A program made the position numbers and the translations under genes. From assembly GCA_963585895.1 (NCBI GenBank), contig OY757915.1:96487905-96551904 (forward strand): DNA of 64,000 bases. The letters are read 5' to 3'. The DNA is from Sepioteuthis lessoniana (Eukaryota > Mollusca > Cephalopoda > Myopsida > Loliginidae). Below are positions 55,501 through 58,336 of the stretch, one piece after another (position 1 is the first letter of the stretch; each line of letters opens with the position of its first letter). The notes under the pieces were generated by a model. The model was given only the letters and a program-made list of their open reading frames with translations. It searched no databases and was not told the origin of the DNA.

Positions 55501-57931
55501 AATTGCAACCCTTCAATTTACTACATTTTGATCATAAATGTGATGTGGGTCATAGTACCGTGTCTAGGTTGATAAACCAAACCAGTGATGATCAAAGATT
55601 ACACATCAATTCAGAGTATAATTTCGCTATGACGACAACGAATACCACCGGTTAAAGAAAAAATATTTTTTAACCATTTTCCTAATTTCTAAGTTGCAAA
55701 TATAATGAAATGTCAATGCTAGTAACCAACGTGTAAATATCAAAACAAAAAGGGATAAGTAACATTCCTTCGCATTTAAGAGGATTGGCTCAGTTAAAGT
55801 GGTTAAGAATTAGAAGTCGATCTAAACCCCATATTTCAACACGTGGGTATATATAAATATTTTATGTAAACAAGAGAAGTGATTTGTTTATTCCTGTAAG
55901 AATAGTGCAACAGTATTTAAAATATACCCCGTCAATCACCCATGAAATATATAAATTGATAACGCAAGGCTAGAAAATTCAAATAATCTATTAAAAAAAA
56001 GAAATATTGAAACTGAGTTAGATGACGAAATAGCCGCCATGTGAAATAGATTTATTCATGTTGGTCTCCCCACCACAAAGAAAAAAAAAAAAAAGAAAAA
56101 GTGGAACAAGGCAAATAAACCCTTGGTGGTACCAAGAAAGATTAATATTGTAAATACGAAGTGTTATGATCGTTATTAGGGATATGATTGTAGAAAAAAG
56201 AAAAAAAAAAAAATCATATAGTACTTTATAAATACATAAACATGAAAATCAAAATGTTGAGTTTCGCCTAAATTTGTACTTTTTAATGATAAACTAGATT
56301 AATCACACAGTAAAATAAATAAATAAAAAATAAATACTTACAGTTCCTCCTGGTCTTGGAGCAATACTGATTTGTTGTGGTGATGGAGAAGGATTGATAC
56401 GAACGGTACCGACCCTACTATTTGTGGTTTTTCCCAAATTCCCCGCATTGACGGTCAGTGCTCTAGTTGCTTGAATCTGATTGTTCACAGTTACTATTCT
56501 CATTTGGGTTGGCGTTAAAATCTGTGGTGGGACCACGGTCACATTCTGGGCTTGGGTTCTAGTCACAGTGATGAGATTAGAGTTAGTCATGCTTTTGACG
56601 ATGTGAACATTTTGTTGGGGTACGGTGACCACTGTTGTAGTAGCACGAGTTAAAGCATCCCTTGTGCATGTAGAATCTGTCTTGGAGACGTCCTTGATCA
56701 GGAGGTGACCTCCGCTTGAATCTGTCTTGATTAGGGGCGTCGTGGTGGTCACTGATGTATTCGGGGCAGTGGTTATAGTGATCTTGGGCACCCCCGTTTT
56801 ATCTTGCCGCTGATCGATCTGTTCTCGTACAGTAACCCGACTACCTACTTGCAGGGATTTAGCTTGATGGACAGTCATAGTGGGTACTGCTAAGGGTTTC
56901 CGTTCAGCTGCAATGCTTGCCAAATTGTACATGGCACTACTTGCAGTGTGGTTGCCCTGTTTCACAGCTACACCAGTTGAGACTACGGGTGCATTTTGTT
57001 GAGTAACAGGGCAGTTACTGTCGGTAGTGACCACGTGGGCTGGCTGGGGTTGTCCAGGACCAAGGGGTCTAGTCACTGCATGAACGTAGGTTACGTTCTG
57101 GCTTTGAGTATTAGTATTATTTGTAGACACGACAGAGGATGCTGATGTTATGATAGCACCCTGGTTTATAATTCGGATTGTTGGGGTGTTTCCTAGTTTT
57201 TCTCCGCCATTCGTAGGAACTTGCATGGTTGTACTTTGAGTATTTATGCCCAGTAAGGACACGCTACTACCACTAGTTCCAGGATTGGTTGTCGTCGTTC
57301 CTGTGGCATTAGCTGGGGACACCGTACTGATTATGCTACCGGTAGCCGTCGTAGCTTGTGTTGAGCTAAGAATCGAACTGATGCCAATGATTTGGGCATC
57401 TATTGGTGCTTTGGCGAGAGATTGTGTGTTTTTGTTGACTTGGGTCCCGCCAGCAGTGACCAGAGAGATGCCCTTCTGTCCTTGACTAACTGCTTGGATG
57501 GACGCAAAAGGGCTGCTAACAGTCGAAGATGTAGGTTGTAATGGAGTTAGTCCTGAAGCAACTGCCATCACGGTGGCTGTAGAGGTACCTCCGATGCCAA
57601 TATTTGTCCCGACACAAGGCGACGTGCCAGTGTTGTTGATATGATTGGTACCAGTAACACTGGTGGTACCGATGCCACAGCCAACCTTGCTACTGTTGTT
57701 GGAAGTATTACCAGCATTATTATTGCCACCGTTGTTAGTATTCGTGTTTCCACTACGGTCCGAAGTCGCGGGAGCGCTTATAGGAGTCACAACGCTGTCT
57801 GTGACATCTTGGGACGATTCTTTATGAGTAGGCGAGGCCAGCCTCGACTCGAGAGACCCAACTAAGGCACTTACTTCATTTTCATCCACCTCCGACGATA
57901 ATAATTCCTCGATTGAATTGGTAGCCGCCAT
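6982..57931 (-). CDS. TAF4: TAF4, TFIID subunit 4 (5' six coding exons, gene partial)
   Basis: TAF4 is a scaffold subunit of TFIID, the nuclear general factor that nucleates RNA polymerase II pre-initiation complexes; its histone fold pairs with TAF12. Six exons join in frame (57931-56342, 25995-25831, 18095-17852, 15075-14948, 8683-8594, 7302-6982), each bounded by GT and AG, giving 846 codons with no internal stop. Residues 1-30 carry the family N-terminal motif SEVDENEVSALVGSLESRL. Residues about 30-660 are Thr/Ser/Val/Asn/Gln-rich activation-type sequence. Residues about 667-760 form the TAFH/NHR1 domain, split over exons 4, 5 and 6. The C-terminal histone-fold (TAF12-binding) region was not found in 1-6981 and must lie beyond the left edge. 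The first intron is about 30 kb and retroposon-filled. Identity rests on the N-terminal motif and TAFH and is firm. Confidence 0.96.
7525..7963 (-). repeat. REP-T copy
   Basis: The tail (ATGATATATCAACCCTCG) lies at the left, the conserved GGTCAGAGTGGACCTGAGAG block near 7790, and the 5' end CAGCTGACTGGG at the right. It is close to a family D copy (7985-8150). Confidence 0.8.
7985..8150. repeat. Family D repeat, uninterrupted
   Basis: Second copy of the unknown repeat at 5027-5690, without the insert. It includes AATTTGTGGGCAATACTCT. No coding capacity or terminal repeats seen. Confidence 0.55.
8594..8683 (-). CDS. TAF4: TAF4 coding exon 5 (TAFH domain, middle)
   Basis: The exon is 90 nt (30 codons, phase 0 to 0), residues 710-739, and is too short for a simple ORF scan. 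The acceptor is TTCCAG and the donor GTAAGT. It encodes DGKVDPESFTEKLQIEL followed by QSSPQPYLVPFLK, the conserved middle of TAFH. Skipping it would keep frame but remove TAFH helices. Confidence 0.96.
8830..9245 (+). mobile_element. RTE-type LINE remnant
   Basis: Plus-strand frames give KTWATTEKEEQRLVMERSML followed by pieces resembling the ARLRWAGHVARM and RTTEWIPRDGKRP blocks of RTE-clade polymerases. The 129- and 78-codon minus-strand frames here are shadows. It lies in the intron between TAF4 exons 4 and 5. Confidence 0.6.
9415..10683 (-). repeat. REP-T copy, expanded, carrying SINE-A
   Basis: Tail at 9415-9460, then SINE-A (9518-9783), then several diverged tandem units (TTAAATGGTTTCAAGTATTG-like, about 60-80 bp each) up to 10200. 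Two successive runs of the GTACTACCACTCC block follow (10230, 10480), which suggests two joined or nested copies. It ends CAGCTGACTGG. Confidence 0.7.
9518..9783 (+). repeat. SINE-A copy (tRNA-derived)
   Basis: The head carries a good pol III A box (TGGCCTAGGGGTTAG) and B box (GGTTCAATCC). The body and the 3' end (AACTTTACTTTACTTACTT) match five other copies. It is inserted in a REP-T copy, with a flanking TTATCTTAAA-like duplication on both sides. It is the best-preserved head of the family. Confidence 0.85.
10684..11762. other. TAF4 intron, small direct repeats only
   Basis: Apart from the direct repeat pair described separately, nothing recognisable is present. The frames are short and without motifs. 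Confidence 0.4.
11088..11740. repeat. Direct repeat pair about 560 bp apart
   Basis: Segments 11088-11170 and 11648-11740 share GCAGAAGTRACAGGAAGTGC and a CATCYYTGCAGAA block. The 95-codon frame between them (11204-11491) has no recognisable similarity. The pair could be two copies of a small repeat. Confidence 0.5.
11763..12163 (-). repeat. REP-T copy
   Basis: GGTTTGGTTTTATGGCATAT at the left, CAGCTGACAGGGCAA at the right, with imperfect flanking GTAAATGA / GTAAATAT. Confidence 0.8.
12447..12945 (-). repeat. SINE-C copy, split by SINE-B
   Basis: Outer parts 12447-12497 and 12778-12945. The tail TGGGTTATTTAATG lies at the left and the head, ending near CATAATGCCAAAGGG, at the right. Confidence 0.75.
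12498..12777 (-). repeat. SINE-B copy inside SINE-C
   Basis: This is an inverted full-length copy with a B-box-like GGATTTGAACTTG near 12720 on the plus strand. It is flanked by the duplication CAGTTGT (12491-12497, 12778-12784) and splits a SINE-C. Confidence 0.85.
12975..13036. repeat. Compound (TG)n(TA)n(CA)n microsatellite
   Basis: Symmetric tract that can fold on itself, placed at the 5' end of a SINE-B head. Its translation (YIYIYI) is an artefact. Confidence 0.9.
13035..13345 (+). repeat. SINE-B copy with internal duplication
   Basis: A tRNA-like head (TAGTATAATGGTTACCATTG, with GAGTTCAAATCC downstream) starts right after a compound microsatellite. Part of the head/body junction is repeated at 13080-13140 (a second TTCAAATCC). 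Confidence 0.7.
14002..14560 (-). other. Coding-like island of unknown origin
   Basis: The 95-codon minus frame (14289-14002) has balanced amino-acid use (MSRNEVAELSEAELIRLVHL at its start) in a stretch clearly richer in G+C than its surroundings. Coding-like composition continues upstream in broken frames to about 14500. I suspect an old mobile-element protein fragment, but no family is assigned. It lies in the intron just past TAF4 exon 4. Confidence 0.35.
14678..14905 (+). repeat. SINE-C copy
   Basis: tRNA-like head (TGGCATAGTGGCTAATG, GTTCAAACCCC), shared body, then the tail GGTTGATATGCCATTAAAC and a C/A-rich end. It lies immediately upstream (plus sense) of TAF4 exon 4. Confidence 0.8.
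14948..15075 (-). CDS. TAF4: TAF4 coding exon 4 (first half of TAFH domain)
   Basis: The exon is 128 nt, phase 1 to 0, residues 667-709, with acceptor TTACAG and donor GTAAGT. It begins the TAFH (NHR1) domain. KNFMATLLKLASNQ and the following PETIMNVRELIQGLI are nearly the family consensus. TAFH is a helical bundle shared with ETO/MTG proteins that binds hydrophobic motifs in activators. The overlapping plus-strand frame at 14921-15226 is a shadow. Confidence 0.96.
15843..16121 (-). repeat. SINE-A copy
   Basis: This is an inverted full-length copy. The B box lies near 16050 and the head ends near 16118. It contains an internal (TA)n at 15966-15993 and a T-run at 16016-16029. It generates two spurious open frames. 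Confidence 0.8.
16122..17242. other. TAF4 intron, no recognised element
   Basis: A+T-rich sequence with a short T-run (about 16650). Nothing recognised. Confidence 0.5.
17243..17603. repeat. Long imperfect inverted repeat (foldback)
   Basis: Left arm 17243-17396 and right arm 17408-17603 pair at the outside (TGTAATTCTGGATCAAAT), in the middle (GGTTTTGAGTGCTT, AACCATTTT) and at the loop (ATTGTCTCAAGCCAT). The right arm carries a small SINE-B fragment. It lies 250 bp downstream of TAF4 exon 3. Confidence 0.8.
17503..17552 (-). repeat. Tiny 5'-truncated SINE-B fragment
   Basis: ATTTACCCAACATTCCACC and ATATGGCACAAGGCCATTTT match the reverse complement of the SINE-B 3' end. It interrupts one arm of the long inverted repeat 17243-17603. 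Confidence 0.55.
17852..18095 (-). CDS. TAF4: TAF4 coding exon 3
   Basis: The exon is 244 nt, enters in phase 0 after TTTCAG and leaves in phase 1 at GTGAGT (17851-17846). It encodes residues 586-666, a Thr/Gln/Val/His-rich linker that includes TPTILTIQQPQGQVPTTT and ends just before the TAFH domain. Codon phase matches exons 2 and 4 exactly, which supports the boundaries. Confidence 0.93.
19439..19686 (+). repeat. SINE-A copy inside LINE
   Basis: The copy is flanked by the 7-bp duplication TTAGTGT (19432-19438 and 19687-19693). The B-box region is deleted and there is a 29-nt A-run in the body. It interrupts the C-terminal part of the I/Jockey-like LINE, so it is younger than that copy. Confidence 0.85.
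21091..22740 (-). pseudogene. LINE reverse transcriptase domain
   Basis: This is the best-preserved part of the LINE. The 186-codon frame at 21651-21091 contains DYKFLGVIFDRKLSFISHI, the post-catalytic RT/thumb motif, and RSARKSYLKKLDPIHPKGLR. The frame at 22390-22208 holds the RT finger segment FTLAELKKAIQTSHNTAVGP. Intervening pieces need frame changes. The catalytic YxDD reads YVDE (near 21640), so the copy is dead on that ground as well. Confidence 0.85.
23078..23577 (+). repeat. SINE-B copy, split by SINE-C
   Basis: The 5' part 23078-23183 carries the tRNA head (TGGTATAATGGTTATCG, AGTTCAAATCC). The 3' part 23394-23577 ends in GGTAAATAC. The insert is SINE-C in opposite orientation. Confidence 0.8.
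23184..23393 (-). repeat. SINE-C copy inside SINE-B
   Basis: Flanked by a 14-bp duplication GCTAATGCCCTTGG / GCTAATACTCTTGG (23170-23183, 23394-23407). The tail hairpin is intact at the left end. Confidence 0.85.
23590..24090 (+). mobile_element. RTE-type LINE fragment
   Basis: The translation gives FVYLGSNILSTKSNSNIEKA (RT motif) and, after a 24-nt A-run (23844-23867), KQHCTK-QLYSQLLPIS and RRARHSGEV, the usual C-terminal motifs of one RTE family. The same segment occurs inverted at 25462-25622. It lies inside the larger I/Jockey-like LINE. Confidence 0.6.
25125..25285 (-). repeat. REP-T 5' variant fragment
   Basis: CCTGTCCTCAAGCATTATGG and CCAACAGGTGGCCTCATCA match the long-head variant at 50165-50230. 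It ends in CCCCAGCTGACAGG. Confidence 0.6.
25383..25745 (-). repeat. SINE-A copy, split
   Basis: The outer parts 25383-25461 and 25623-25745 are one SINE-A. The middle is an RTE LINE fragment. The head with its B-box-like GGGATTGAACCCC on the plus strand is at 25690-25710. Confidence 0.75.
25462..25622 (-). mobile_element. RTE-type LINE fragment inside a SINE-A copy
   Basis: This 160-bp stretch is an inverted, closely similar copy of 23670-23830 (shared words include CCAAGCCAGAGTAGTGCAAG). It splits a minus-strand SINE-A (25383-25461 and 25623-25745). Confidence 0.65.
25831..25995 (-). CDS. TAF4: TAF4 coding exon 2
   Basis: The exon is 165 nt (55 codons, phase 0 to 0) and encodes residues 531-585. 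The acceptor is CTTTCAG at 26002-25996, preceded by a 25-nt T-run on the sense strand (26044-26020). The donor is GTAAGT at 25830-25825. The peptide contains LQPGTVLVKNEQGQLVLVQ, the kind of Val/Gln-rich block found between the TAF4 N-terminus and TAFH. As a phase 0-0 exon it could be skipped without a frameshift. Confidence 0.93.
26141..26180. repeat. (AAAT)n microsatellite
   Basis: About nine AAAT units in TAF4 intron 1, close to exon 2. Confidence 0.85.
26910..27015 (+). repeat. SINE-C/B head fragment
   Basis: tRNA-like head CATGGCATAGTGGC and TTTGAACTCC with the start of the body (ACTAATACCCTTG). The 3' part is missing. Confidence 0.55.
27480..28836 (+). other. G+C-richer island with TATA, poly(A) signal and A-tail
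   Basis: Inside TAF4 intron 1. A GATGACGTTAG-like element lies near 27603 and a palindromic GGCATGATTATATAAG near 27660. Small frames occur on both strands (154 codons minus, 27891-27427; 63 codons plus, 28421-28612). AATAAAAC at 28776 is followed about 40 bp later by an A-run (28820-28835). It could be a retroposed transcript, an unknown mobile element or an intronic noncoding RNA. No protein family recognised. Confidence 0.35.
28840..30570. other. TAF4 intron 1, A-run and simple sequence
   Basis: A 30-nt A-run at 29219-29248, a G-run near 29726 and a (CA)-rich patch near 30215. No element recognised. Confidence 0.5.
30369..30397. repeat. (TA)n microsatellite
   Basis: About 14 TA units. 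Confidence 0.85.
30571..31400 (-). repeat. SINE-A copy, split by REP-T
   Basis: SINE-A parts 30571-30655 and 31247-31400 are separated by a full REP-T copy with the 8-bp duplication GCCTTTCC. Removing the insert restores the order seen in other copies. Confidence 0.85.
30656..31246 (-). repeat. REP-T copy in SINE-A
   Basis: Full length, flanked by GCCTTTCC (30648-30655, 31247-31254). The sense 5' end is TTGCCCAGT and the tail is TATGCTGTAAAACCCAACC. Confidence 0.9.
31401..33409. other. TAF4 intron 1, no gene seen
   Basis: A+T-rich, with one large (TA)n. A short orphan tail of the SINE-C/REP-T type lies at 33325-33345. Confidence 0.5.
32508..32571. repeat. (TA)n microsatellite
   Basis: About 30 TA units with one interruption. 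Confidence 0.85.
33410..33600 (-). repeat. REP-T tail-half fragment
   Basis: Tail GGTTTTATGGCCTATCAACC and one tandem unit. The 5' half is missing. Confidence 0.65.
33692..34222 (-). repeat. REP-T copy
   Basis: Flanked by the perfect 10-bp duplication TGTGACCAAA (33682-33691, 34223-34232). The 5' end lacks the terminal AA of other copies. Confidence 0.85.
34233..35689. other. TAF4 intron 1, no gene seen
   Basis: Contains (TA)n near 34833-34850 and a 28-nt A-run at 34929-34956. Nothing else recognised. Confidence 0.5.
35690..37320 (-). mobile_element. RTE-type LINE, interrupted by REP-T
   Basis: The right part (37320-36878) reads GFDKIPSELWKK, then WTKECILPFPKKGDLG, GITLTSIAAKIYHALLHNHI and the RT motif LFIDFSKAFD. 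The left part (36239-35690) reads FFQAAVVSILLYGCTAWTLT and, further on, an RRTRHAGHCW-like block and LLWTP. A REP-T copy (36240-36877) sits exactly in the FSKAFD codons with an 11-bp duplication. Stops are present. Confidence 0.8.
36240..36877 (-). repeat. REP-T copy in RTE LINE
   Basis: Full length, flanked by the 11-bp duplication TCAAATGCCTT (36229-36239, 36878-36888). Several AACAATTCAGTTTAG units are present internally. Confidence 0.9.
37330..37900 (-). repeat. REP-T copy lacking the tail
   Basis: An array of AAATGGTTCCAAGTATTGCT-like units followed by the conserved block and the 5' end TGACTGGGC. No hairpin tail at the left. Confidence 0.7.
37928..38462 (-). repeat. REP-T copy with (CA)n
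   Basis: Tail GGTTTGATGGCATATCAACC at the left, one unit, a (CA)n tract at 38106-38169, then the conserved block to CAGCTCACTGGAGC. Confidence 0.75.
38106..38169. repeat. (CA)n microsatellite
   Basis: About 31 CA units inside a REP-T copy. Confidence 0.9.
38640..39145 (+). other. Coding-like island ending in a poly(A) signal
   Basis: G+C-richer than its neighbours. A 105-codon plus frame (38820-39137) is rich in Ser, Thr, His and Gln, and an overlapping frame reads LRQTPLCTSGQPMTAVTTSS. AATAAA occurs at 39133. It may be a decayed retrocopy of a Gln/Ser-rich gene. No parent recognised and no clear A-tail. Confidence 0.3.
39231..39567 (-). repeat. REP-T copy, short
   Basis: Flanked by the perfect 13-bp duplication CAAAATCAGTATA (39218-39230, 39568-39580). 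It carries few internal units, so the element is only about 340 bp. Confidence 0.9.
39581..41265. other. TAF4 intron 1, with an exon-like fragment
   Basis: Mostly featureless. A plus-strand frame of about 50 codons (about 40390-40550, starting QQKDITMKDVTTEW) ends beside a GTAAGT, but no polypyrimidine acceptor precedes it. A SINE-B tail lies at 40683. Confidence 0.3.
40683..40763 (+). repeat. SINE-B 3' fragment
   Basis: A 5'-truncated copy containing only the last 80 bp (GTGTCACATCCTGTCTGTG, then GGTAAATACA). Confidence 0.6.
41266..41318. repeat. (GA)n microsatellite
   Basis: About 26 GA units preceded by a G-run. It produces SLSL and RERE frames on the two strands. Confidence 0.9.
41490..42000 (-). 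repeat. REP-T copy, old
   Basis: Diverged array of units with a conserved block AACAGGTACTGCC and AAGTCAGAGTAGACCTGG. It forms an inverted pair with 42640-42945. Confidence 0.65.
42189..42247. repeat. (TA)n microsatellite
   Basis: About 29 TA units in the spacer between two inverted REP-T copies. Confidence 0.9.
42300..42525 (-). repeat. SINE-B copy, partial
   Basis: An inverted copy that includes the tRNA head (near 42470-42520) and body up to the GACTGGTTGCC block. The 3' end is missing. Confidence 0.65.
42640..42945 (+). repeat. REP-T copy, old, plus sense
   Basis: Reverse orientation: GTGAGGCTCCAG, CTTCCAGGTTCACTGA, units and the tail TTGGTATCAAATAACCC. Confidence 0.65.
43265..43520 (-). 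mobile_element. RTE-type LINE fragment, second copy
   Basis: This stretch is homologous at DNA level to 35700-35960 (shared words CTTATGAGTTTGT, CTTCTCCAGCAG, GTAACTGCTGCTTGGAA). It is degraded and abuts a 5'-truncated REP-T tail at 43558. Confidence 0.65.
43558..43652 (+). repeat. REP-T 3' tail, 5'-truncated
   Basis: CTAAACTGAATTGTTTGAAA, then TTTGGCATTAAATAACC and TATGCCATAAAACCCAACC. A short opposite-sense tail (43538-43557) abuts it. Confidence 0.7.
44095..44318 (-). repeat. REP-T 5'-half fragment
   Basis: AACAGGTATTACCATTCC and AAGTCAGAGTAGAACTGGGA, to the end ACAGGGCAG. The tail half is absent. Confidence 0.65.
45498..45705 (-). repeat. SINE-C copy
   Basis: Tail at left (TAGCATGTCAACTTTAGTGG, then GGTTATTCAATGCCAAAGCC), head at right (GTTTGAACTCGC, CATTATGCCATGGGG). 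Confidence 0.8.
45999..46291 (+). repeat. SINE-B reference copy
   Basis: A 293-bp full-length copy flanked by a perfect 16-bp target duplication TATTAAGGTTGATAAT (45983-45998 and 46292-46307). The head has A-box-like TGGTGTAGTCGTTATCG and B-box GAGTTCAAATCC. The tail ends GGGGTTGGTAAATAG. It is the best copy for defining the family. Confidence 0.9.
46308..47805. other. TAF4 intron 1 around a SINE-C copy
   Basis: Apart from SINE-C (46915-47120) nothing is recognised. The 71-codon plus frame at 47421 has no family resemblance. Confidence 0.4.
46915..47120 (+). repeat. SINE-C copy
   Basis: Head CCATGGTGTAGTGGCTAATG, body, and a decayed tail (TTTGGCATCAAATAACCC, CGATATGACATTACAC). Confidence 0.75.
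47806..48350 (+). repeat. SINE-B copy, split by REP-T
   Basis: SINE-B parts 47806-47911 and 48161-48350 surround a short REP-T copy. The split lies inside the conserved CAGCTATGGRTRA body block. Confidence 0.75.
47912..48160 (-). repeat. REP-T copy in SINE-B
   Basis: Short copy with tail GGTTTATGGCATATCAACCC and 5' end AACTGGGCT. Internally deleted. Confidence 0.75.
48351..49477 (-). other. Possible LINE-like coding remnant
   Basis: Minus-strand frames such as GPDLSPHAFKLISNSLCC and YFNHPQKCTISDIVLYSTIQ have protein-like composition in a G+C-richer stretch. This suggests old LINE sequence, but I cannot place it in a clade. Confidence 0.3.
48715..48804. repeat. Compound (TA)n(CA)n microsatellite
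   Basis: About 28 TA units followed by about 15 CA units. Confidence 0.9.
49478..49531. repeat. (GA)n microsatellite
   Basis: About 26 GA units immediately before a tail-less REP-T copy. Confidence 0.9.
49555..50276 (-). repeat. REP-T copy, long-head variant
   Basis: The tail is replaced by a (GA)n tract at the left. Tandem units 49600-49850, conserved block, then an extra segment of about 220 bp (50000-50225) before CTCTCTGCAGAGATGCAG and ACTGGGCA. The 70-codon frame here is not a gene. Confidence 0.7.
50285..51000 (+). mobile_element. Tx1/L1-like LINE remnant
   Basis: Forward frames give KTPSINGLPKKMYLSHH, NNWMRQGVILQGFIREVGK and LPKNKHGGLGLSNLYPFNNV followed by NTNFKRLANHL. These resemble the RT region of Tx1-like LINEs (DGLPYE, NKHGG, ISNFRPLTMLNTDFK). 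Frame changes are needed between pieces. It directly follows a REP-T copy. Confidence 0.6.
51001..52030. other. TAF4 intron 1, unclassified
   Basis: Continues to the right of the Tx1-like remnant with similar base composition, so it may be more of the same element. No motif could be assigned. Confidence 0.35.
52031..52290 (-). repeat. SINE-A copy
   Basis: This is an uninterrupted inverted copy. The B box reads GGTTCAATCCC and the A-box region lies near 52275. The 61-codon frame over it is a SINE artefact. Confidence 0.85.
53066..53601 (-). repeat. REP-T reference copy
   Basis: Flanked by the perfect 13-bp duplication TAATATGGGTAAG (53053-53065, 53602-53614), with 5' end TTGCCCAGTCGGCTGG in sense. 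The clean flanks and near-consensus sequence suggest a young insertion. Confidence 0.9.
53715..53890 (+). repeat. REP-T fragment, plus sense
   Basis: CAGAGCTCCAGGAATCACCC, ATTGTCATTACTCCC and GTAGTACCTGTAAGAG are the reverse of the conserved block. Confidence 0.6.
53902..56341. other. TAF4 intron 1 near exon 1, repeat-poor
   Basis: A 27-nt A-run at 54250-54276 and a 16-nt run at 54785-54800. No retroposon copy was recognised within about 2.4 kb of exon 1, unlike the rest of the intron. Confidence 0.5.
56342..57931 (-). CDS. TAF4: TAF4 coding exon 1
   Basis: This exon encodes residues 1-530 and ends in phase 0 at a GTAAGT donor (56341-56336). The start is the first ATG, in a GAAATGGCGGC context that also matches a YY1 site. 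The conserved TAF4 N-terminal segment (SEVDENEVSALVGSLESRL, residues 12-30) is followed by a long low-complexity tract. Asn/Gly runs occur around residues 60-120 and Thr/Val/Ser-rich sequence after that, with short hydrophobic-polar blocks typical of glutamine/threonine activation domains. No ordered domain is visible before residue 530. The exon is clearly more G+C- and CpG-rich than the surrounding intron, as expected next to a housekeeping promoter. Several antisense open frames over 57246-57865 are shadows of this exon. Confidence 0.97.
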
Positions 57932-57962
57932 TTCAATAACTTCGTCGATGGCCGACTAAAGA

Positions 57963-57974
57963 GCGCATGCGTGC
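57963..57974. promoter_or_regulatory. NRF-1-like palindromic site
   Basis: GCGCATGCGTGC matches the NRF-1 (ewg in flies) consensus YGCGCAYGCGCR in its core GCGCATGCG. It lies 32 bp upstream of the TAF4 start codon inside the divergent promoter. Confidence 0.6.
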
Positions 57975-58048
57975 CGACCGGGTTGAACCCTGGGATTGTG
58001 TATAAAATCAAGCAGCGCCACCTTACGGCAAACCAGTGTCATACATTG

Positions 58049-58059
58049 TCGCCATCTTG
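58049..58059 (-). promoter_or_regulatory. YY1-like site
   Basis: TCGCCATCTTG is the reverse complement of a YY1/pho-type CAAGATGGCGA core. It lies between the two start codons. A second match, AAATGGCGGC on the minus strand (57934-57924), overlaps the TAF4 initiation codon, an arrangement common for YY1 sites placed at the start codon. Confidence 0.5.
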
Positions 58060-58212
58060 TGTGTACCAAGCGACGTAAGCTGGCAATAATAGTGAGGTAG
58101 GAAAAACCAAGCGAAAAAACGCTTAGCTGCTAACGCTGAATCCTGTCTGCGCATAATCCACCGTCATCCTGTTCCTGTGTGCGAAACCTCACTTGCAAAC
58201 CGCCATAGAAAC

Positions 58213-58336
58213 ATGAGTGGAGGAGGCATCCCGTATCTGGGTAGCAAGATAAGCCTCATTTCGAAGGCTGAGATTCGCTATGAGGGCATTCTGTACACTA
58301 TCGACCCACACGAGTCCACTGTTGCTTTAGCGAAAG
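58213..58336 (+). CDS. LSM14: LSM14 coding exon 1
   Basis: The exon is 124 nt and ends in phase 1 at GTATCC (58337). It encodes the first half of the Lsm fold, with [20 protein letters not shown] almost identical to the vertebrate LSM14A segment. The ATG has A at -3. Reading past the donor gives an intronic extension that ends at 58449 and is not coding. Confidence 0.96.

Larger units (their letters stand above)
57932..58212. promoter_or_regulatory. Divergent TAF4/LSM14 promoter
   Basis: Only 281 bp separate the start codons of TAF4 (minus) and LSM14 (plus). The interval is CpG-rich compared with everything around it. It contains a near-consensus NRF-1 palindrome (57963-57974), a YY1-like element (58049-58059), a TATAAAA at 58001-58007 facing plus and a half-CRE-like GACGTAA near 58072. 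These are standard elements of housekeeping bidirectional promoters. Start sites are inferred to lie here; the sequence does not show them. Confidence 0.85.

Noticed and set aside
57246-57865. Antisense frames of 60-79 codons across TAF4 exon 1
   Set aside because: They are composition shadows of a long Thr/Val-rich coding exon and have no motifs.
58177-58212. N-terminal extension of LSM14 from 58177
   Set aside because: The codon at 58177 is GTG, not ATG; the family start MSGGG is at 58213.
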